This document shows positions 1 through 5,814 of a stretch of 5,864 nt of DNA, one piece after another. This DNA comes from CAZLLV01 sp964560325 (lineage in GTDB: Bacteria > Acidobacteriota > Thermoanaerobaculia > Multivoradales > DATKCC01): the NCBI GenBank assembly GCA_964560325.1, contig CAZLLV010000451.1, positions 1 through 5,864 of the forward strand, given 5' to 3'. Below the pieces are notes generated by a model. The model ran no database searches. It was not told the origin of the DNA and worked only from the letters and a program-made list of their open reading frames with translations. A program made the position numbers and the translations under genes. How positions within the stretch are numbered: the first letter of the stretch is position 1; each line of letters opens with the position of its first letter.

Positions 1-1192
<1,192 letters not shown>

Positions 1193-1204
1193 GGCGTCCG
1201 GATG

Positions 1205-1210
1205 CCTCCC
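1205..1210 (-). promoter_or_regulatory. Shine-Dalgarno of tuf
   Basis: The minus strand reads GGGAGG, 12 nt before the tuf ATG at 1192. The spacing is longer than the usual 5-9 nt, but no better site lies closer, and the conserved N-terminus MGKEKFERTKPHVN fixes the start. Confidence 0.6.
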
Positions 1211-1221
1211 GATGCGATTTT

Positions 1222-1233
1222 GCCCCGCGGGGC
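1222..1233 (-). other. Short palindrome in the tRNA-tuf spacer
   Basis: GCCCCGCGGGGC is a perfect 12-nt palindrome in the 92-nt spacer between thrT and tuf. It can form a small hairpin with a 4-bp stem and 4-nt loop. On the minus strand it is followed by AAAA, not a U run, so it is not an intrinsic terminator in the direction of transcription. It could be a processing or stability element; function unknown. Confidence 0.35.
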
Positions 1234-1284
1234 GGTCGTTTTCCTGATGAGAGCTGTTGCCAGCGGTCCCAGATGATCGATCCG

Positions 1285-1359
1285 TGGAGCCCACGACCGG
1301 ATTTGAACCGGTGACCCCTTCCTTACCAAGGAAGTGCTCTACCCCTGAGCCACGTGGGC
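1285..1359 (-). tRNA. thrT: tRNA-Thr(GGT)
   Basis: This is a 75-nt cloverleaf. The 7-bp acceptor stem pairs GCCCACG (1359-1353) with CGTGGGC (1295-1289). The anticodon stem CTTCC/GGAAG encloses TTGGTAA, with anticodon GGT at 1327-1325, reading ACC and ACT. The T arm is ACCGG-TTCAAAT-CCGGT. The discriminator is U and CCA is encoded (1287-1285). It is the last tRNA before tuf, as thrT is in the classical operon. Here it is separated from tRNA-Gly by a protein gene and has its own upstream promoter. Confidence 0.96.
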
Positions 1360-1384
1360 ATGCAAAAGACGACTATGCACCCTT

Positions 1385-1402
1385 CCGAGCCGCTGGGCTC
1401 GG
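1385..1402 (-). other. Leader hairpin upstream of tRNA-Thr(GGT)
   Basis: The minus strand reads CCGAGCC-CAGC-GGCTCGG, a perfect 7-bp stem with a tetraloop. It lies between the predicted transcription start (~1421) and the tRNA 5' end at 1359, so it would be in the primary thrT-tuf transcript. A TCTTTTGCAT stretch follows before the tRNA. It could be a processing signal or a weak attenuator; nothing decides between them. Confidence 0.45.
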
Positions 1403-1427
1403 GCGCGGTCCACAGTCGAACCTGACG

Positions 1428-1456
1428 ATGATATTCCCTCGGCCGCCTTCTGTAAA
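1428..1456 (-). promoter_or_regulatory. Sigma70-type promoter for thrT-tuf
   Basis: The minus strand shows TTTACA (1456-1451; 5 of 6 match to TTGACA), a 17-bp spacer, and TATCAT (1433-1428; 5 of 6 match to TATAAT). This is the best promoter match I found in the window. The start of transcription should fall near 1421, about 60 nt before tRNA-Thr(GGT). It lies downstream of the stop codon of the preceding protein gene, so thrT-tuf can be transcribed independently of the upstream tRNA operon. Confidence 0.72.
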
Positions 1457-1654
1457 GGGGTCGGGCGCATCTAGTCGTCACCGGCCGCATCGACCGGCGC
1501 GACATCGTCCCTCGATGCCGACCGCTGCTCGCCGCGCGTGGCGCGGCGGCGCCCGAGAGGCCCCGAGTGTGCCACGTCCGTCCCCCGGACGCAAGTCCGT
1601 GGCGCAAGCCGGGGCTCGATCTCCAACCGTCCGACCGCGGTGCGCATTCCGGCG
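1457..1654. other. Non-coding, hairpin-rich spacer
   Basis: About 200 bp between the protein gene's terminal hairpin and the thrT promoter with no credible gene on either strand. It holds two strong inverted repeats. At 1530-1548 there is an 8-bp stem, CGCCGCGC/GCGCGGCG, with a GTG loop. At 1571-1603 an outer stem GCCACG/CGTGGC encloses smaller nested pairings, including CGGAC-GCAA-GTCCG. Neither is followed by a U run. It may be a structured 3' UTR of the protein gene or an unknown small RNA. Confidence 0.4.
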
Positions 1655-1672
1655 AGGCCGGATCGCCGGCCT
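1655..1672 (-). terminator. Hairpin directly after the secreted-protein gene
   Basis: AGGCCGG-ATCG-CCGGCCT (plus-strand reading) is a perfect 7-bp GC-rich stem with a 4-nt loop, starting 1 nt after the TGA at 1676-1674. No T run follows on the minus strand, so it is either a U-tract-free terminator or a 3'-end stabilising hairpin. An alternative pairing CCGGCG/CGCCGG overlaps it. Confidence 0.42.
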
Positions 1673-1673
1673 G

Positions 1674-3188
1674 TCAGCTCGTGGCCTCGAAGGCGGTGCG
1701 GTCGAAGAGCCCGCTCAAGTCGGAGCTCCCCGGCGAGGCCCCCGGCAGGCGGTAGTAGCGCAGCTCGCCGGTCGAGAGCTGCTCGATCCAGACCTCGACT
1801 GTCGAGGTGGTGAACCGGACGAGCGTCGGCCACAGGTAGCCGTTCGGCTTCGGCCCGACCACCCGCAGGAAGAGCTCCGAGCGCCCGGGGACCGCGGCCG
1901 AGACGCAGAGCGTCCCCTCCACGCACTCGGGCTCCGGCCGGACGTCCTGCTCCCCGGCGTCCGTCGTCACCCGCACCTGGAAGCGGAAGTCGGGCAGCTC
2001 GTCCGACTCGAGCCACTCGCTGGACGGCGGTGGCGGATCGGCCGGCGGGTCGGGTGGATCGGGTGGATCGGGCTCGTCGTCCGGCTCCCCCACCTCGCCG
2101 TCGACCCGGATCATCAAGGTCCGGTAGCCCGCGAGGTAGATCGGGCGGTAGTCGGCGATCCGTGCCCACTCGCCCCCCTCCAGGTACCAGCCCTCGGTCA
2201 GGGGTGCGTCCTCGTCGGTGCCGATCAGGAAGCCCGCGAAGGGGTCCGAGCTCGGGTAGCGCCCGGGCTCGTAGCGGACGCCGGCCAGGAACGGCCCTTC
2301 GACCGGGCGGTCGAGCGGGATGCGATGGAAGCGGCAGTTCTCGCCCTGCCGGCCACCGTCCGAGGAGACCGGTACGGAATCCATCCGTCCCGAGGCCTCG
2401 GCCAGGAGCTCGCCCGGCCCGCCGGTGGCGGGGTCGACGGCGAACACGACGGCGTCGAAGTCGAGGCTCGAGCCGCTCCAGTAGAGGGAGTCCCGCGTCC
2501 AGCAGGCGCTGACGCCGAGGATTCGCAACGGGGTCTCGTCGGGCTCGAAGCGCATCAGCCAGTAGCCGAAGCCTTCGAGGCCCGAGCTGTAGGTGAGGGC
2601 GAGATCCATCTCCCCGTCGTCGTACCCGAGCTCCGCCGGCTTCGTCGCCCGGGGCGCGAGGGCATGGCCGCGCGGGCCGACCCAACCGAAGGCGGCGCCC
2701 CCCGCCGGCGAGAAGCCCTCGCGGTCGAAGAGCCCGCCGAGGACGTCGTCGCCCGGCGAGGCCCCCGGCAGGCGGTAGTACCGCAGCGCTCCGGTGGCGC
2801 TCTGCTCGATCCAGACCTCGACCGTCGAGGTCGAGAACTTGACCAGGGTGGGCCACAGGAAGCCGTTCGGCTTCGGGCCGACCACCCGCACGAACACCTC
2901 GGGCCTTCCGGGTACCGCACCGCTGATGCAGGCGGTCTCGGAGATGCACTCGGGCTCGGCCCGGCCGTCCACTTCGGCTCCCTGCTGGTTGGTGAAGCGG
3001 ACCTTCATCCGGTATCGCGGCACCTCCTCCGAGGTCGACCAGGGGCCGGCCGGCGGCGCCGGCGCGACGGCCGGGAACGCTGTCGGTACGACCGGGGACG
3101 CGACCGCCGGCAGCGCCAGGGCGAGGGTCGCCAGAGTGACGAGCCCGGTCGAGAGCGCATGGAAGGAGCTCCGCTTCTTCCGAGGCAT
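1674..3188 (-). CDS. Secreted two-repeat protein of unknown function
   Basis: The 504-residue product starts at ATG 3188, fixed by AGGAGG four nt upstream. Residues 1-30 form a Sec signal peptide: basic MPRKKR, a hydrophobic core, and AVA before the likely cleavage. Mature order: repeat A (about 50-161), a beta-rich central module (about 186-365, opening ELGYDDGEMDLALTY), a Pro/Asp linker (about 368-390), and repeat B (392-503). From Cys81/Cys422 to Phe159/Phe500 the repeats align without gaps, about 58 of 79 residues identical. The shared core includes VVGPKPNG, LWPTLV, STVEVWIEQ, LRYYRLPGASPG and GLFDR. Six cysteines fall in pairs (81/87, 229/285, 422/428), which would suit disulfides outside the cytoplasm. 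There is no lipobox, membrane anchor or catalytic motif I recognise. The repeat resembles, from memory, domains in secreted Acidobacteriota proteins. The gene sits between tRNA-Gly and tRNA-Thr, a place normally without a protein gene, and no convincing promoter precedes it. Function unknown; binding or adhesion is a guess. Confidence 0.9.
   Translation of the reverse strand: MPRKKRSSFHALSTGLVTLATLALALPAVASPVVPTAFPAVAPAPPAGPWSTSEEVPRYRMKVRFTNQQGAEVDGRAEPECISETACISGAVPGRPEVFVRVVGPKPNGFLWPTLVKFSTSTVEVWIEQSATGALRYYRLPGASPGDDVLGGLFDREGFSPAGGAAFGWVGPRGHALAPRATKPAELGYDDGEMDLALTYSSGLEGFGYWLMRFEPDETPLRILGVSACWTRDSLYWSGSSLDFDAVVFAVDPATGGPGELLAEASGRMDSVPVSSDGGRQGENCRFHRIPLDRPVEGPFLAGVRYEPGRYPSSDPFAGFLIGTDEDAPLTEGWYLEGGEWARIADYRPIYLAGYRTLMIRVDGEVGEPDDEPDPPDPPDPPADPPPPSSEWLESDELPDFRFQVRVTTDAGEQDVRPEPECVEGTLCVSAAVPGRSELFLRVVGPKPNGYLWPTLVRFTTSTVEVWIEQLSTGELRYYRLPGASPGSSDLSGLFDRTAFEATS
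1689..1925 (-). repeat. Repeat B, C-terminal copy of the duplicated domain
   Basis: This 237-bp segment encodes residues 422-500 of the secreted protein. It aligns without gaps, at protein and DNA level, with the copy at 2712-2948. The copies lie 1023 bp apart in direct orientation. Long stretches are nearly identical in DNA, for example the codons for RLPGASPG and VVGPKPNG, which indicates intragenic duplication or ongoing gene conversion. Confidence 0.85.
2050..2076 (-). repeat. 9-bp tandem repeat coding the Pro/Asp linker
   Basis: Plus-strand unit TCGGGTGGA occurs twice (2050-2058, 2059-2067), followed by a partial third unit. It encodes the PDPPDPPDPP linker of the secreted protein, between the central module and repeat B. 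Such in-frame units can change in number by slippage, altering linker length without breaking the frame. Confidence 0.7.
2712..2948 (-). repeat. Repeat A, N-terminal copy of the duplicated domain
   Basis: This 237-bp segment encodes residues 81-159 of the secreted protein, the partner of 1689-1925. Both copies share the CxxxxxC spacing at their start and the GLFDR motif near their end. A further ~30 residues before each cysteine (from Trp50 and Trp392) are also related, with a two-residue gap. Confidence 0.85.
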
Positions 3189-3192
3189 CGAA

Positions 3193-3198
3193 CCTCCT
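3193..3198 (-). promoter_or_regulatory. Strong Shine-Dalgarno of the secreted-protein gene
   Basis: The minus strand reads AGGAGG (within ATAGGAGGTTCG), four nt before ATG 3188. This is the strongest ribosome binding site in the window and decides the start codon. Confidence 0.85.
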
Positions 3199-3200
3199 AT

Positions 3201-3217
3201 CGCGGAGTCTCTCCGCG
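3201..3217 (-). other. 5'-UTR hairpin next to the Shine-Dalgarno
   Basis: CGCGGAG-AGA-CTCCGCG on the minus strand is a perfect 7-bp stem with a 3-nt loop, ending two nt before the AGGAGG. It could keep the ribosome site exposed, block 5' decay, or mark the processed end of the upstream tRNA transcript. No U run follows, so it is unlikely to be an intrinsic terminator for the tRNA operon. Confidence 0.5.
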
Positions 3218-3266
3218 GCGTGGGGATCTGGCTGGGGAGTACGGGCCGGCTGGTGGTGGGACGACG

Positions 3267-3341
3267 TGGAGCGGGAGACGGGATTCGAACCCGCGACCAA
3301 CAGCTTGGAAGGCTGTGACTCTACCCCTGAGTTACTCCCGC
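3267..3341 (-). tRNA. glyT: tRNA-Gly(TCC)
   Basis: This is a 75-nt cloverleaf. The acceptor stem is GCGGGAG/CTCCCGC. The anticodon stem ACAGC/GCTGT encloses CTTCCAA, with anticodon TCC at 3309-3307, reading GGA and GGG. The T loop is TTCGAAT, the discriminator is U, and CCA is encoded at 3269-3267. It lies 19 nt after tRNA-Tyr. In the classical operon thrT follows within a few nucleotides; here the secreted-protein gene begins 78 nt downstream. Confidence 0.96.
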
Positions 3342-3360
3342 GGGCACTGTGCAAAGACGG

Positions 3361-3446
3361 TGGTGGAGGAGGCTGGATTCGAACCAACGTAGGCATTCGC
3401 CGGCAGATTTACAGTCTGCTGCCATTGACCGCTCGGCCACTCCTCC
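3361..3446 (-). tRNA. tyrU: tRNA-Tyr(GTA)
   Basis: This is an 86-nt class II tRNA with a long variable arm. The acceptor stem is GGAGGAG/CTCCTCC. The anticodon stem GCAGA/TCTGC encloses CTGTAAA, with anticodon GTA at 3412-3410, reading TAC and TAT. The variable arm holds a GGC-GAAT-GCC stem. The T loop is TTCGAAT, the discriminator is A, and CCA is encoded at 3363-3361. It lies between tRNA-Thr(TGT) and tRNA-Gly(TCC), as in the thrU-tyrU-glyT order. Confidence 0.96.
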
Positions 3447-3492
3447 ATGAGGCAATCTCGAAAGAACTCGGTGGCTCCGCCGTGGGACCGCT

Positions 3493-3567
3493 TGGAGCCG
3501 GCACTCGGATTCGAACCGAGGACCTACGGTTTACAAGACCGTTGCTCTACCCCTGAGCCATGCCGGC
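3493..3567 (-). tRNA. thrU: tRNA-Thr(TGT)
   Basis: This is a 75-nt cloverleaf. The acceptor stem is GCCGGCA/TGCCGGC. The anticodon stem ACGGT/ACCGT encloses CTTGTAA, with anticodon TGT at 3535-3533, reading ACA and by wobble ACG. The T loop is TTCGAAT, the discriminator is U, and CCA is encoded at 3495-3493. It is the first tRNA of the cluster and lies 46 nt before tRNA-Tyr. Confidence 0.96.
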
Positions 3568-3591
3568 CTCGCCGCCCCCTGGCGGGGCGAG
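3568..3591 (-). other. Leader hairpin abutting tRNA-Thr(TGT)
   Basis: The 24 nt directly before the tRNA can fold as CTCGCC...GGCGAG (6 bp), a two-nt bulge, then GCC/GGC around an AGGG loop. It fills the space between the predicted transcription start (~3591) and the tRNA 5' end. It may influence RNase P cleavage or shield the precursor. Confidence 0.45.
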
Positions 3592-3597
3592 GGCGAA

Positions 3598-3626
3598 AGT
3601 GTAGCCGACGCCGCGACAGGAGACAA
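3598..3626 (-). promoter_or_regulatory. Sigma70-type promoter for the tRNA operon
   Basis: The minus strand shows TTGTCT (3626-3621; 4 of 6 to TTGACA), a 17-bp spacer, and TACACT (3603-3598; 4 of 6 to TATAAT, with the key first T, second A and last T kept). It lies downstream of the rlmB stop and about 30 nt before tRNA-Thr(TGT). Readthrough from rlmB is also possible, since no clear terminator separates them. Confidence 0.6.
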
Positions 3627-3667
3627 GTCGGGGACAGCCCACCGATATTCCCCGCGGATCGGCCCGA

Positions 3668-4390
3668 TCAGCTCCGCTGCCGGACGGCGTCGTAGAGGAC
3701 CGCCGCCGCGGCCGTGGACAGGTTGAGCGACTCCACCCGCCCCCGCATCGGCAGCCCGATCACGCCGTCGCACAGCTCGCGCGTCAGCCGCCGCATCCCC
3801 TTCTCCTCGCCGCCGAAGACCAGCAGCACCTTGCCGGTGAGGTCGATCTTCCACGGCGGCGCTCCGTCGGCGCCGGTGCCGTAGACCCAGTACCCCTCGT
3901 CCTTGAGCCGGCGGATCGTCTCCGCCGAGTTGGTCACCCGCTCGACCTCCAGCCACTCGGCGGCGCCCGCCGAGGTCTTGACCGCCGCCGGGCCGAGGGG
4001 TGCGGAGCCCCGGTCGCGCACCAGCACCCGGCCGACACCCGCGCCCTCGGCGACCCGCAGGAGCGCCCCGAGGTTACGCGGATCCTGGATGTCCTCGACC
4101 AGCACCAGGAAGTCCCCGTCGCCGGCGCGGCCCGGGGCGCCGGCATCCGCCGCCGGGCGGAAGTCGGCGGCCGCCAGCTCCGCCGCGAAGCCGTTGTGGG
4201 TGGCGCCGCCGGCGAGCTGGTCGAGGGCCTCCCGAGCGACGGTCTCGCAGGCGATCCCGGCACGGCGGGCGAGCTCCTCGACCTCCCGCCGCTTGCCGCC
4301 GCCCCGGCCGGTGGCGACCAGCACCCGGCGCACCTCGCCCGGGCTCTTGCGCAGGGCCTCGCGCACCGGATGGAAGCCGTAGACCAGCAC
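3668..4390 (-). CDS. rlmB: 23S rRNA (guanosine-2'-O-)-methyltransferase, RlmB/TrmH family
   Basis: The product is a SAM-dependent SpoU/TrmH-class (trefoil-knot) methyltransferase. RlmB methylates the ribose of G2251 (E. coli numbering) in the peptidyl-transferase P loop of 23S rRNA. The N-terminal part (about 1-75, MLVYGFHPVREAL to HNGFAAELA) matches the L30e-like substrate-binding domain. The catalytic domain carries motif 1 DPRNLGALLR (103-112, with Asn106 and Arg112), motif 2 FGGEEKGM (192-199) and motif 3 LPMRGRVESLNLSTA (213-227, with Glu220, Ser221 and Asn223). The 240-residue length fits the family (E. coli RlmB 243). The start is GTG at 4390, with no Shine-Dalgarno and a TAnnnT element 6 nt upstream. 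It lies 100 nt before tRNA-Thr(TGT). A tRNA-methylating TrmH paralogue is possible, but the N-terminal domain and length favour RlmB. Confidence 0.92.
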   Translation of the reverse strand: MLVYGFHPVREALRKSPGEVRRVLVATGRGGGKRREVEELARRAGIACETVAREALDQLAGGATHNGFAAELAAADFRPAADAGAPGRAGDGDFLVLVEDIQDPRNLGALLRVAEGAGVGRVLVRDRGSAPLGPAAVKTSAGAAEWLEVERVTNSAETIRRLKDEGYWVYGTGADGAPPWKIDLTGKVLLVFGGEEKGMRRLTRELCDGVIGLPMRGRVESLNLSTAAAAVLYDAVRQRS

Positions 4391-4396
4391 GGCTCG

Positions 4397-4405
4397 ACGC
4401 TAGCA
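4397..4405 (-). promoter_or_regulatory. Extended -10 element of rlmB (leaderless candidate)
   Basis: The minus strand reads TGCTAGCGT: TG, one base, then TAGCGT (TAnnnT). It ends six nt before the GTG start at 4390, so transcription would begin at or next to the start codon. I see no good -35; the extended TG could compensate. Confidence 0.45.
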
Positions 4406-4470
4406 CGCGAGTCCGGCCGGTCGCGGGCGTGCCGGAGACCCAGTGGTCCGTCACTCGATCCGTCCGGCAT

Positions 4471-4502
4471 TTGATCCCCGCCCCACCGAGTGTGGATAGA
4501 CT
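4471..4502 (+). promoter_or_regulatory. Candidate promoter of the Usp gene (leaderless candidate)
   Basis: TAGACT (4497-4502; 4 of 6 to TATAAT) ends seven nt before ATG 4510. TTGATC (4471-4476; 4 of 6 to TTGACA) lies upstream with a long 20-bp spacer, so the -35 is less sure than the -10. No Shine-Dalgarno is visible before the ATG. Confidence 0.4.
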
Positions 4503-4509
4503 CCGGTCG

Positions 4510-5814
4510 ATGACGATCGTCTGCGGAACCGACTTCTCGGAGCTCTCGGCGGCGGGGGCGCGGGCCGCCGCCGCCCTCGCCCACCGCCTCGGCAGCGAGC
4601 TCCACCTCGTCCACGTGCTCGAGCCCGACGGCGAGGACGCCGGCCGGCGCGAGGAGAGCGCCCGCTCCCACCTCGCCGCCGCCGCCGATGCCCTGCGCGA
4701 GGCCCGGCAGGGTGTCGAGGTCCGCGAGAGCGTCCTCCACGGCGCGGCCTACGAGGCGATCGCCGAGCACGCAGCCGAGCTCGACGCCGAGCTGGTGGTG
4801 GTGGCGAGCCGGGGCCACTCGTCGTCGCCGATCTTCCGCCTGGGCGGCACTTCGGAGCGGCTGCCGCTGCTCTGCGACCGCCCGGTCCTCGTGCACCGGG
4901 GCGGCGACGCGTTCGAGCGCTGGGCGGCCGGCGACCGGCCGCTACGGGTCCTCCTCGGCCTCGACGACAGCACCGCCGCCGAGGGCGCCGTCCGGCTCGT
5001 CCGGCGGCTGCGCGAGGCCGGCCCGTGCGACGTGGTCGTCGGGCGGGTCTACTCGGTGCCGGAGGAGCGCGAGCGCTACGGGTTCGAGGGTCTCGCCTCC
5101 TGGGTCGACCCCGATCCGGAGCTGGAGAGCCTGCTCGAGCGCGACCTGCGCGAGCGGCTGCCGGAGCTCCCCGGCTCCGGCTCGATCGAGTACCGCGCGG
5201 CGCTCGGCATCGGCCGCCAGGGCGACCACCTCCTCCACCTCGCCGAGCTCGAAGCGTCCGACCTCGTGGTGCTCGGGAGCCACCAGGAGAGCGGCTGGGG
5301 CCGCCTCACCTCGGTGGCGGCGGTGCTGTTGCGCTTCGGCGACATGGCGGTCGCCACCGTGCCGGCGGCCGCCGGCGCGCAGGGCGAGGACGAGGCGGCG
5401 GACCCGTTGCCCGCCGTGCGGCGGGTGATCGCGGCGACCGACCTCTCCCCGTTCGGTGACCGGGCGGTCCGGCACGCCTACGGGCTGGTGGCCGGGCGCC
5501 CGGGAGCCGAGGTCGTGCTCCTCCACGTCGCCGAGGAGCCTCCGGACGCGGAAGAAGAGCGCCGGCTCGTCGCCCATCTCCGCGAGCGCGTGCCGAAAGC
5601 GGCGCTCGGCGTCGCCACCCGCACGACGGTGCTCGCCGGCGACGGCGCCGCGGCCGAGATCTGCGCCGCCGCCGAGCGGCTGGGCGCGGATGTGGTCTGC
5701 ATCGCCTCGCACGGCCGCGGCGGCATCGTCCGCGCGGTGCTCGGCTCGGTGGCCGAGGCCGTGGTGCGCGGCAGCCGCAAGCCGGTGCTCGTGGTCCGCC
5801 CACCCGACCGATGA
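4510..5814 (+). CDS. Triple-domain universal stress protein
   Basis: The 434-residue product is built of three tandem Usp (UspA) domains, cytoplasmic nucleotide-binding modules of the Rossmann-like HUP superfamily linked to stress survival. Domain 1 (about 1-130) begins MTIVCGTDFSELS and ends with a G-x9-G loop (Gly102, Gly112) and RPVLVHR. Domain 2 (about 145-285) begins RVLLGLDDS, but its loop region (GSHQESGWGRLTSVA, 256-270) lacks the final glycines, so it probably does not bind ATP. Domain 3 (about 304-430) is the most canonical: ATDLSPFGDRA, then ASHGRGGIVRAVLGSVAE (399-416) and KPVLVVR. Most family members have one or two domains. ATG 4510 is chosen because the Usp beta-1 strand begins right there; the open frame upstream encodes only Pro/Arg-rich shadow sequence from antisense rlmB. 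The gene is divergent from rlmB, with 119 bp between them. Family assignment is firm; the ligand and stress are unknown. Confidence 0.9.
   Translation: MTIVCGTDFSELSAAGARAAAALAHRLGSELHLVHVLEPDGEDAGRREESARSHLAAAADALREARQGVEVRESVLHGAAYEAIAEHAAELDAELVVVASRGHSSSPIFRLGGTSERLPLLCDRPVLVHRGGDAFERWAAGDRPLRVLLGLDDSTAAEGAVRLVRRLREAGPCDVVVGRVYSVPEERERYGFEGLASWVDPDPELESLLERDLRERLPELPGSGSIEYRAALGIGRQGDHLLHLAELEASDLVVLGSHQESGWGRLTSVAAVLLRFGDMAVATVPAAAGAQGEDEAADPLPAVRRVIAATDLSPFGDRAVRHAYGLVAGRPGAEVVLLHVAEEPPDAEEERRLVAHLRERVPKAALGVATRTTVLAGDGAAAEICAAAERLGADVVCIASHGRGGIVRAVLGSVAEAVVRGSRKPVLVVRPPDR

Noticed and set aside
1689..2948. A CRISPR array or transposon terminal repeats
   Set aside because: The repeated DNA is two direct copies of a protein-coding domain inside one reading frame. 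There are no short regularly spaced repeats, inverted ends or transposase.
1285..3341. Integration of a genomic island at a tRNA gene (attL/attR)
   Set aside because: All four tRNA genes are complete. I see no duplicated tRNA 3' end, no integrase and no mobility gene in the interval, so site-specific integration is not supported.
1257..3392. A 711-codon open frame on the plus strand
   Set aside because: It runs antisense through tRNA-Thr(GGT), the secreted-protein gene, tRNA-Gly and into tRNA-Tyr. A frame crossing three tRNA genes in antisense, with low-complexity Arg/Pro/Ala composition and repetition mirroring the antisense gene, is a shadow.
1471..3396. A 641-codon open frame on the minus strand
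   Set aside because: It is in another frame from the 504-codon gene, begins inside tRNA-Tyr, has no signal peptide or recognisable domains, and lacks the Shine-Dalgarno that precedes ATG 3188.
3657..3669. Terminator of rlmB
   Set aside because: GATCG-GCC-CGATC is only a 5-bp stem, overlaps the stop codon and has no U tract, so it is too weak to call.
4000..4509. An N-terminal extension of the Usp gene
   Set aside because: The frame is open upstream, but it is antisense to rlmB and encodes only Pro/Arg-rich sequence. The Usp fold begins exactly at Met 4510.
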